Shown here piece after piece: positions 1 to 5,782 of a stretch of DNA of 6,230 bases (its first letter is position 1; every line of letters starts with the position of its first letter). The DNA lies in the NCBI GenBank assembly GCA_009839535.1, contig VXPN01000101.1, positions 1-6,230 on the forward strand, read 5' to 3'. The DNA is from Boseongicola sp. SB0662_bin_57 (GTDB lineage Bacteria > Pseudomonadota > Alphaproteobacteria > Rhodobacterales > Rhodobacteraceae). Under the pieces are notes generated by a model, which made no database searches, was not told where the DNA came from, and saw only the letters and a list, made by a program, of their open reading frames with translations. Position numbers and translations under genes: made by a program.

Positions 1-43
1 CCCGTGTTCGCCGAAAACTCGTATCGCTTCGCCTGCCCAGGTC
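1..43. other. Region downstream of the dehydrogenase, nothing recognised
   Basis: These bases follow the dehydrogenase stop in the direction of transcription. I see no stem-loop with a T run and no start of another gene, so whether the operon ends here cannot be told from the window. Confidence 0.4.
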
Positions 44-1168
44 TCACGGGATCAGCACCTCGCGCACAGTCGCGGCATCATTGAGACGATCCAATGCCGC
101 ATTGAGGTCGTCAAAGCCGATCGTCCGGGACAACAGGCGATCCACAGGCAGCTTCCCGTCGCGGAACAGCGCCAGGAATCGCGGAATGTCGCGCTTGGGC
201 ACGCAACTGCCCATGTAGGAGCCTTTCAGCGTACGCTCTTCGGCGGCGATGCAGAGATGCGGCAGGGTGACCCGTGCCTCGGGCCCAGGCATTCCGGCCG
301 TTACCGTGATGCCGCCGCGGCGGGTGACCGCAAAGGCCGTGGCCAGGGCACGAGAGGAGCCCGCCGTCTCGACCGCGACATGGGCGCCTCCGCGCGTGGC
401 CTTGCGGACGTGTTCGACGCAGTCAGTGTCGCTTGCATTGACGGTCAAATGTGCGCCGAGCTGTTTGGCCAGCTCCAGCTTCCCGTCACTGAGATCGATC
501 GCCGTGACATGTCCGGCGCCGGAGGCGATCGCGGCCAGCAACGCGCTGAGCCCCACGCCGCCGAGACCGATCACGGCGACGCTTTCGCCAGGCATCGCGC
601 CGCCCGTGTTGACGACCGATCCGACGCCAGTGATCACGCCGCAGCCAAAAAGCGCAGCGTGTTCGAACGGAATCGACCTGTCGATCTTGACCAGCGCATC
701 CTTAGGGATCACCGCATGCTCCGCAAATCCGGCGATGCCCGAGTGGTGATGTATGGCTTCGCCGTTCTTGTGCAGTCGGGTCGTGCCGTCGCGCAACACT
801 GCCGCCGCATTGGCGCGGGTTGCAGGTTCGCACAGGGCCGGCCTGCCGACATGGCACATTTCGCAATCGCCGCAGCTGGCAACATAGGTCGGCACCACAT
901 GGTCGCCGATTTCGAACCCGTCGACGCCATCACCCAGTTCGACGATGACACCTGCAGCCTCGTGACCGATGACAATCGGCATCGGCTTGCCACGTTCGCC
1001 GGTGATGGCAACCAGATCGGAATGACACAGACCTACGGCCTTTATCTGGATCAGAACCTCGCCAGCCTTCGGGGGGTCAAGCTCGACTTCCTCGATGCAC
1101 AACGGCTGGCTGTCGACGAAGGGCCGGGGCAGGCCGGATTGCCTCAGAACAGCGGCCTTGATCTTCAT
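44..1168 (-). CDS. Zinc-dependent alcohol dehydrogenase, medium-chain (MDR) family
   Basis: A cytoplasmic NAD(P)-dependent dehydrogenase interconverting an alcohol and an aldehyde or ketone. The 374 residues equal the usual length of the class I/III-like ADH branch. The N-terminal catalytic domain shows Cys48 in GLCHSD, His69-Glu70 in GHEAAG, and Cys176 in FGCGVITG as the expected catalytic-zinc ligands. Cys99, Cys102, Cys105 and Cys113 (CGDCEMC then C after seven residues) form the structural zinc lobe. The Rossmann fold has GLGGVG at 201-206 and Asp225 at the end of the second strand (VTAIDLSDGK), which favours NAD over NADP. All key residues are present, so the enzyme should be active. It could remove or generate the aldehyde linked to the aminotransferase upstream, or act on a hydroxyl group of the imported compound. 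Substrate is not deducible; it is not clearly the glutathione-dependent formaldehyde enzyme. It is the last gene visible, with a TGA stop at 44-46. Confidence 0.93.
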   Translation of the reverse strand: MKIKAAVLRQSGLPRPFVDSQPLCIEEVELDPPKAGEVLIQIKAVGLCHSDLVAITGERGKPMPIVIGHEAAGVIVELGDGVDGFEIGDHVVPTYVASCGDCEMCHVGRPALCEPATRANAAAVLRDGTTRLHKNGEAIHHHSGIAGFAEHAVIPKDALVKIDRSIPFEHAALFGCGVITGVGSVVNTGGAMPGESVAVIGLGGVGLSALLAAIASGAGHVTAIDLSDGKLELAKQLGAHLTVNASDTDCVEHVRKATRGGAHVAVETAGSSRALATAFAVTRRGGITVTAGMPGPEARVTLPHLCIAAEERTLKGSYMGSCVPKRDIPRFLALFRDGKLPVDRLLSRTIGFDDLNAALDRLNDAATVREVLIP

Positions 1169-1174
1169 CTATGC

Positions 1175-1179
1175 CCTCC
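1175..1179 (-). promoter_or_regulatory. Ribosome binding site of the alcohol dehydrogenase gene
   Basis: Read on the minus strand this is GGAGG, six bases before the ATG at 1168. It lies in the 44-base gap after the aminotransferase stop and supports independent, efficient translation of the dehydrogenase from the shared message. No promoter or terminator is evident in that gap. Confidence 0.85.
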
Positions 1180-1212
1180 GAATCGCGGCCAAAGCACCAG
1201 CAGGCCGGGTGC

Positions 1213-2499
1213 CTAGGCAACCGCTTCCTCTAACGCGGTTTCGAGAATATCCAACCCCTCGTGGACCACATCCAACGGGGCCGACAGCGGCACCAGGAGG
1301 CGGATCACGTTACGGGCCGGCCCGGCCGATACGAGTATCAGGCCTTTCTTCAGGGCGATGGCCACCACCCGGGCGGTCAGGTCGCCGTCGGCCTCGCAGC
1401 TGTCGCGGTCCTTGACCAACTCTATTGCGTTCATGCAGCCCAGCGCCCGGACATCGCCGATGCAATCGAGCGAATTGCGCCGTGCCATCTTGTGCAGCCG
1501 CGCATCGATGACCTTGCCCATTTCCAGGCCACGCTGCAGAAGGTTGTCCGTCTCGATGACATCCAGCACTGCAAGTGCGGCCGCACAGGCCAGGGGATTG
1601 CCCCCGAAGGTCCCGCCCAGACCGCCGGGAGGCACCGCATCAATTATGTCGGCCTTGCCGACGATGCCGGAAATCGGCAGCCCGCCCCCGATGCTCTTGC
1701 CGACGCAAGTCAGATCGACGTCGATGCCAAAGTGCTCCATCGCGAACATCTTGCCGGTCCGGCCCATTCCGGTCTGTATCTCGTCCGCGACAAGAACGAT
1801 GCCGTGTTCGTCGCAAAGCTCGCGCAGGTAGACCACGAATTCCGCGGTTGCTATGTTATATCCGCCTTCGCCCTGAACGGGTTCGAAAAACACTGCCGCG
1901 ATCTGGTCGGGCGGGCAGTCGCTGCGAAAAAGAACGTCAAAGGCGCGCTTGGTGTCGTCCAGGCTGGCGCCATGGAATTCGTCGGGAAACGGCAGTCGGT
2001 AGATCTCGGACGGGAACGGCCGGAAGCCGACCTTGAACGGGACCATTCGCGCGCTCAGCGCCATGCCCATGTAGGACCGGCCATGATAGCCATTGGCAAA
2101 AGCAATCAACGCCGGGCGCCCGGTGTGATAGCGGGCGATCTTGACGGCATTCTCCACCGCCTCGCCGCCGGCCGAGAAAAACAAAGACTTCTTGGCAAAA
2201 TCGCCGGGCAGCAACGCGTTCATGCGCTCGGCCAGCGCGATGTAGCTTTCGTAGGGCGTCACCTGAAAGCAGGTATGGGTCAGGCGGTCGAGCTGATCCT
2301 TGATCGCGTCCACGATCCGTTCGTCGCGGTGACCGACGTTCTGACAGCCGATTCCGCCGCAGAAATCGATGTAGCGCCTGCCCTCGACATCCCAGACCTC
2401 GGCGTTTTCGGCCCTGTCTGCGACGAAGGTCGACGAGTAGGCGATCGCCCTTGCAACCGCGCCGTCCCGGCGCGCCTCGAATTCCTGGTTGGTCGTCAT
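1213..2499 (-). CDS. Class III PLP-dependent aminotransferase, GabT-like (4-aminobutyrate transaminase family)
   Basis: A cytoplasmic enzyme of fold type I that moves an amino group from a primary (omega) amine to a keto acid, leaving an aldehyde. At 428 residues it matches E. coli GabT (426) closely: FADRAEN-type start (here FVADRAENAEVWDVEG), THTCFQV, GDFAKKSL, AVENAVKIAR, EPVQGEGG, LCDEHGI, GGLGGT. Visible active-site residues are Tyr138-His139, Asp239 in DEIQTG (PLP ring nitrogen), Lys268 in GKSIGGG (Schiff base) and Thr297. Ile50, Arg141 and Glu211 fall at the positions that line the substrate pocket of E. coli GabT, and Arg400 corresponds to its Arg398. One difference is SAGGEAVENA, where GabT has Gly-Ser before Glu at the PLP phosphate. 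The frame extends to a TTG at 2547, but that lies in the stem-loop; the ATG at 2499 gives the family N-terminus. Its Shine-Dalgarno site is weak. The substrate may be GABA, 5-aminovalerate or another omega-amine linked to the importer. Confidence 0.9.
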   Translation of the reverse strand: MTTNQEFEARRDGAVARAIAYSSTFVADRAENAEVWDVEGRRYIDFCGGIGCQNVGHRDERIVDAIKDQLDRLTHTCFQVTPYESYIALAERMNALLPGDFAKKSLFFSAGGEAVENAVKIARYHTGRPALIAFANGYHGRSYMGMALSARMVPFKVGFRPFPSEIYRLPFPDEFHGASLDDTKRAFDVLFRSDCPPDQIAAVFFEPVQGEGGYNIATAEFVVYLRELCDEHGIVLVADEIQTGMGRTGKMFAMEHFGIDVDLTCVGKSIGGGLPISGIVGKADIIDAVPPGGLGGTFGGNPLACAAALAVLDVIETDNLLQRGLEMGKVIDARLHKMARRNSLDCIGDVRALGCMNAIELVKDRDSCEADGDLTARVVAIALKKGLILVSAGPARNVIRLLVPLSAPLDVVHEGLDILETALEEAVA

Positions 2500-2535
2500 G
2501 TCCGGCTCACGCTGGATTGCTGGATGGGGTCGGCC

Positions 2536-2563
2536 TGACCGGGGCAATGCAGTGCCCCGGTCA
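2536..2563 (-). promoter_or_regulatory. Perfect 11-bp stem-loop between binding-protein and aminotransferase genes
   Basis: The arm tgaccggggca at 2536-2546 is the exact reverse complement of tgccccggtca at 2553-2563, with a six-base loop. In the minus-strand transcript it begins 22 bases after the binding-protein stop codon. Eight of the eleven pairs are G-C, so the RNA hairpin should be stable. The bases after it on the minus strand are GC-rich (GGCCGACCCC) with no U run, so it is not a classic intrinsic terminator. Stem-loops at this place in transporter operons commonly protect the 3' end of the binding-protein message and lower expression of genes beyond; that role here is inferred. Confidence 0.7.
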
Positions 2564-2585
2564 GAACCTTGGCGTCATGCGGGTC

Positions 2586-3833
2586 CTAGTTCGGCAGAAG
2601 GTCGTTGACCTCTTCCACCAGCTCTTCCTGCAGGGCCTCCATGTCGTCGTAATCGCCGGTCACGATAGATTCCAGCCCGTCATAGATGACCTGGGTGATC
2701 GCCAGTCCGTTGTCGCCGGGATAGGCGATCCAGTCGCGCAGCAGCCCCGCCTGACGTACGGCGGTGTGCTTGTTGGGATTCAGTGCATAGAAGTCGACCA
2801 GAGTGTCGTTCGCAGCCTTGTTCGGTGGCATGTAGCCGGTAGTCTCCGCCACCATGGCTGCGCCGACACCCGAAGTTGCGAACTTGATGAACTTCCAGGC
2901 GGCTTCAATTTCCTCGGGGTCTTCCGAGGTGGACACGAACATTACCGAGTTGCCGCCAGCCGGCAGACCCATGGGTGGCTGACCCATGCCCGGGAATTCG
3001 CCGGTCCTGACCTCGAAATCGCCCTTCGAACGTTCGATCGCGCCGACAGCCGAGGTCGACCAGAAATGCATGGCGACCTCGCCAGCGGCAAACGGCTTGC
3101 CCGCATCGCCGACCGACAGGTTCAGCATGTTGCACTCGCGGAAGATCTTTCGCATCGTCTCCAATGCGGCCAGCCCGGCCTCGCCATCGAAGTTGACCTT
3201 GCCGTCCTTCAGGATCGGCTCGCCCTGGCTCCACATCAGCGCCTGGAAGAACCAGTTGCCCGTGATGTTCCAGCCCCAGAAGATCGGGTTCTTGAACCCG
3301 GCTTCGTGCAGCTTCTTGCAATTGGCGATGACCTCGTCCCAGGTTGTGGGCAACTCGGTGATGCCAGCCTTGCCCAGCGCATCCATGTTGTAGTAGCCGA
3401 CCGGAAGCGACACCGCAAACGGCAGCCCGTAGACCTCGCCGTCGAATGTGCCGAGATCCAGCATCGCCTTGTGGTAGCCGTCCTTGGCGAAGTCGGCTTC
3501 ATTCGCGATGAATGGCTCCATTGACTTGGCGATGCCCTTCGCCACCATCAACGCCTGCCTGTTCAGACCCTGCAACGTGACATCGGGCAGGTCGCCGGCA
3601 ACGGCCTCGCGCAGGATAGTGTTGGTCGCGTCTTCGTAGTTTTCGTAAGTCGCGCGGAATTTCACCTCGATGTCCGGGTGCGCCTTGTTGAATTCGGGCA
3701 TCATCCGCTCGAACGTCACGTCAAACAGGGCCGAGTAGGGATAGCCAACTTCGATCTCGACCGCGTTCGCAGAGGTTCCAGCGGCAGCAACCCCGGCCGC
3801 CGCGATCGCCGCAAAGGTATGTTTCAGTTTCAT
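2586..3833 (-). CDS. Periplasmic solute-binding protein, UgpB/MalE type (ABC importer)
   Basis: This captures the substrate in the periplasm and hands it to the two permeases. The 415-residue precursor has a Sec signal peptide: basic MKLKH, an Ala-rich hydrophobic core, and a SANA site giving likely cleavage after residue 24 (mature start VEIEVGYPY). There is no lipobox Cys, so it is soluble. The mature protein follows the family 1 (MalE/UgpB) plan: PEFNKAHPDIEVKF near 46-59, DLPDVTLQ at 81-88, EVYGLPFAVSLPVGYYNMDAL at 133-152, TTWDEV at 163-168, and AAWKFIKF then TTGYMPP at 311-337. The aromatic stretch around 186-201 (several Trp and Phe) is a plausible ligand-binding surface, as in sugar-binding members. 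The C-terminal 25 residues are strongly acidic. Relation to UgpB suggests glycerol-phosphate or sugar-like ligands, but the enzymes downstream hint at an amine. The gene sits after the permeases rather than first in the operon. Confidence 0.93.
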   Translation of the reverse strand: MKLKHTFAAIAAAGVAAAGTSANAVEIEVGYPYSALFDVTFERMMPEFNKAHPDIEVKFRATYENYEDATNTILREAVAGDLPDVTLQGLNRQALMVAKGIAKSMEPFIANEADFAKDGYHKAMLDLGTFDGEVYGLPFAVSLPVGYYNMDALGKAGITELPTTWDEVIANCKKLHEAGFKNPIFWGWNITGNWFFQALMWSQGEPILKDGKVNFDGEAGLAALETMRKIFRECNMLNLSVGDAGKPFAAGEVAMHFWSTSAVGAIERSKGDFEVRTGEFPGMGQPPMGLPAGGNSVMFVSTSEDPEEIEAAWKFIKFATSGVGAAMVAETTGYMPPNKAANDTLVDFYALNPNKHTAVRQAGLLRDWIAYPGDNGLAITQVIYDGLESIVTGDYDDMEALQEELVEEVNDLLPN

Positions 3834-3935
3834 TTTCTTCTCCTATCGGTTTCGGAACCCAGCGAATTCGACTTTGGGCCGGGTTCCTTTGCATCCGGCA
3901 TTTGTCCGTCGGCGCCGGAATCTCCGTGATCGGCT
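3834..3935 (-). other. Gap between second permease and binding-protein gene, with two imperfectly supported stem-loops
   Basis: This 102-base gap interrupts an otherwise overlapping gene series. It holds two inverted repeats: ggaaccc at 3854-3860 with gggttcc at 3881-3887 (7 bp, 20-base loop), and tccggc at 3894-3899 with gccgga at 3914-3919 (6 bp, 14-base loop). Neither is followed by a T run in the direction of transcription, so they are not convincing terminators. I do not see a convincing -35/-10 pair or a sigma-54 site, although a separate promoter for the binding protein could lie here. Short stems with long loops like these can arise by chance in GC-rich DNA. Confidence 0.35.
3840..3844 (-). 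promoter_or_regulatory. Ribosome binding site of the binding-protein gene
   Basis: Read on the minus strand this is AGGAG, six bases before the ATG at 3833 and within the purine-rich run AGGAGAAGAAA. It is much stronger than anything before the two permease starts. This matches the usual need for a binding protein in excess over the membrane subunits, and it fixes the start of that gene. Confidence 0.85.
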
Positions 3936-4832
3936 CTATTTCATGCCGGTCATCGTGATGCCTTCGATGAACCGCCGCTGCGCCAGCAGGAATATGATGA
4001 CCAGCGGCAGGACGATGACTGTGGTCGCAGCCATCATTGGGCCGTATTCGTTGCCGTCGAGGTCGGACTTGAACATCCGCAGGCCCAGGGGCGGGGTCAT
4101 CAGGTCGCGGTTTCCGGTAATGACGACGCGCGGCCAGTAATAGTCGTTCCAGTGAGCAACGACCGAGAATATGCCAAAGGCCAGAAGCGCGGGGATCGCG
4201 GTGGGCAGCATGACGCGCCAGACGATGGCAAATTCGCTCATCCCGTCCATGCGGGCGGCGTCGATCAGGTCGTCAGGCACCGTCATGAAGAACTGGCGCA
4301 TGAGGAAGATCCCGAAGACCGAGATCGTCCAAGGTATGATCAGCGCGGCATAGGTGTTGGTCAGCCCCACCTTGGCCAACATGATGTACAAGGGCAGCGC
4401 GATGGCGTGAACCGGAATCAGCAGACAGAAAATCACCAGGCCGAACACGACATCCCTTCCCCAGAACTTCAGTTTTGAAAGGGCGTAGGCGCACGGCAGC
4501 GCGACCAGAACCTGAATGACGAAAATCGAAACCGTCACAAAGACCCCGTTCAGCATGTATCGCACCAGCGGCGCTTCGCTGAAGGCGGCCGTGTAATTGT
4601 AGACGATGGGCCGCATGTCGCACTCTTCGGCCGGCTTGCCGGCCTTGATGCACCGGCGGTCTGTCATGATTTCCTGACTGCCGACAAACCCGCCGGTGTT
4701 GGATTCGATCTCGGCCGGGGACTTCAGTGAATAGGACAGCATCAGATAGAACGGCAGCAACACGACAATCGCGCCAGCCAGCAGCACGCTGTGCTTAAGG
4801 AACTCTCCCAGCCAGTTGGTTCGCACCATCAT
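3936..4832 (-). CDS. CUT1-family ABC transporter permease, MalG/UgpE-like
   Basis: The second inner-membrane channel subunit, partner of the permease encoded just upstream. It has 298 residues and about six hydrophobic segments (roughly 13-36, 95-117, 128-150, 157-180, 206-228, 265-285). The EAA loop is at about 189-210: LIDAARMDGMSEF, then VWRVMLP. The C-terminus, RRFIEGITMTGMK, is the usual MalG-type ending (RxFxxGxTxGxxK). An extended first periplasmic loop (about residues 40-80) contains Cys61 and Cys71 around a charged stretch, which plain MalG/UgpE proteins lack as far as I recall. The start at 4832 gives a four-base ATGA overlap with the previous stop; a second in-frame ATG directly after it (4829) would give a one-base overlap and is equally possible. 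No strong Shine-Dalgarno site is seen, which fits translational coupling. The stop is TAG at 3936-3938. Confidence 0.93.
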   Translation of the reverse strand: MMVRTNWLGEFLKHSVLLAGAIVVLLPFYLMLSYSLKSPAEIESNTGGFVGSQEIMTDRRCIKAGKPAEECDMRPIVYNYTAAFSEAPLVRYMLNGVFVTVSIFVIQVLVALPCAYALSKLKFWGRDVVFGLVIFCLLIPVHAIALPLYIMLAKVGLTNTYAALIIPWTISVFGIFLMRQFFMTVPDDLIDAARMDGMSEFAIVWRVMLPTAIPALLAFGIFSVVAHWNDYYWPRVVITGNRDLMTPPLGLRMFKSDLDGNEYGPMMAATTVIVLPLVIIFLLAQRRFIEGITMTGMK

Positions 4833-5782
4833 GCGTAATGCACTCTTCTGTTGACGAAATAGACCTGGATCAGGGTCAGGATCAGGACGAAGCCCAGAAA
4901 GACGATGGTGATGGCCGAACCGATGCCAAGCAGGTTCTGTTTCACGCCTTTTTCGAACATCGCGTAGACCATCACATAGGTGGACTTCGCCGGGCCGCCA
5001 CGGGTCAGTGCCTCGACCGTGTCAAAGACCTGGAACGAGCGGATCGACGAAATCGTGACGACAAAGACGTTGGTGGGCCCAAGCATCGGCCAGGTCACCA
5101 GACGGAAGCGTTCCCAAGCGCTGTCGGCCCCATCCATATGGGCGGCCTGGTAAAGTTCTCTGGGCACCGATGTCAGCCCCGCCAGATAGAGCACCATGTT
5201 GAACCCGAAGCCCTGCCATATTCCGATGAAGGCGATCGTGCCCAGTGCATAGCGCTTGTCGCCCAGCCACAGCGGGAAGTCCTCGGCGCAGGCGTGGCCG
5301 TACCAGCTCTGCAACGGATCGCCGCCCAGCCAGGATCCTGACAGCAGCGCGTGCAGCCAGCCGACATCGCAGCCCGTGCGCAGGATGTCATTCACGACGC
5401 CGACGATCGGATGCAGGGCGAATTCCCACACGATCGCCATCGCAAGCAAGGTCGCCATGACAGGCAGAAAGAAGACGGCCTTGTAGAGCTCGCCGCCGAT
5501 GCGAAGGCTTGAAATCAGCAACGCAGCGCCCAGGCCAAGCGCCACTGATATCGGCACGACCAGCAAAACATAGGTCAGTGATGCCGTGAACATTTTCTTG
5601 TAGGTCGAACGGCTTACGAGCCTGTCATAGTTTTCGACACCGATCCAGTTGAAGCTCGGATTCCCCAGATTGTAGTCGGTGAATGACAAGAACGCGGCGA
5701 CGAAAACCGGAAAGATCAGCAGCCCCATCATCAGTATGATGGCCGGCCCGATGAACCAGAGATGAACCCGCGAGCGCCCCAT
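4829..5782 (-). CDS. CUT1-family ABC transporter permease, MalF/UgpA-like
   Basis: One of two inner-membrane subunits forming the translocation channel. The 317-residue protein has about six hydrophobic segments (roughly residues 10-32, 66-90, 102-124, 178-202, 236-256, 283-310). The cytoplasmic EAA loop that docks on the ATPase lies at 211-234: YQAAHMDGAD, then WERFRLVTWPML, with Gln where the first Glu is usual. NYDRLV near residue 51 and YLAGLTSVPRELYQAA are typical of MalF/UgpA-type subunits of carbohydrate-uptake family 1. The loop between the third and fourth membrane segments, predicted periplasmic, is unusually long (about residues 125-178), Trp-rich, and has Cys138 and Cys165. The ATG start at 5782 overlaps the ATPase stop by one base. 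Upstream sequence gives only a weak Shine-Dalgarno match, so translation is probably coupled. The stop overlaps the next gene by four bases. The imported compound is unknown. Confidence 0.93.
   Translation of the reverse strand: MGRSRVHLWFIGPAIILMMGLLIFPVFVAAFLSFTDYNLGNPSFNWIGVENYDRLVSRSTYKKMFTASLTYVLLVVPISVALGLGAALLISSLRIGGELYKAVFFLPVMATLLAMAIVWEFALHPIVGVVNDILRTGCDVGWLHALLSGSWLGGDPLQSWYGHACAEDFPLWLGDKRYALGTIAFIGIWQGFGFNMVLYLAGLTSVPRELYQAAHMDGADSAWERFRLVTWPMLGPTNVFVVTISSIRSFQVFDTVEALTRGGPAKSTYVMVYAMFEKGVKQNLLGIGSAITIVFLGFVLILTLIQVYFVNRRVHYA

Noticed and set aside
257..1216. A 319-codon plus-strand open frame opposite the alcohol dehydrogenase
   Set aside because: It is a shadow of the dehydrogenase frame: no family motifs, and an Arg/Asp/Ala-rich composition typical of antisense translation.
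1186..1218. Small dyads in the aminotransferase-dehydrogenase gap (cggcc/ggccg, gcacc/ggtgc, and the palindrome gcctaggc at the stop codon)
   Set aside because: Five-base stems overlapping each other are expected by chance in GC-rich sequence and have no adjoining T run.
1261..2538. A 425-codon open frame on the plus strand, antisense to the aminotransferase gene
   Set aside because: It mirrors the whole of a well-supported gene in a GC-rich genome, where codon bias removes antisense stops. Its translation shows no recognisable domain and it has no convincing start context.
2500..2547. A possible 16-residue N-terminal extension of the aminotransferase from a TTG codon
   Set aside because: The TTG lies at the edge of the stem-loop, the extension is Pro/Arg-rich and unlike the family, and the ATG at 2499 aligns with the start of GabT.
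2451..3524. A 357-codon plus-strand open frame opposite the binding protein and the start of the aminotransferase
   Set aside because: It spans the ends of two solid genes and the hairpin gap between them and shows no domain signature, so it is best explained by codon bias.
3854..3919. Two short inverted repeats before the binding-protein gene as intrinsic terminators
   Set aside because: Stems of 7 and 6 bp with loops of 20 and 14 bases and no T run are too weak for a terminator call; they are kept only as a low-confidence note.
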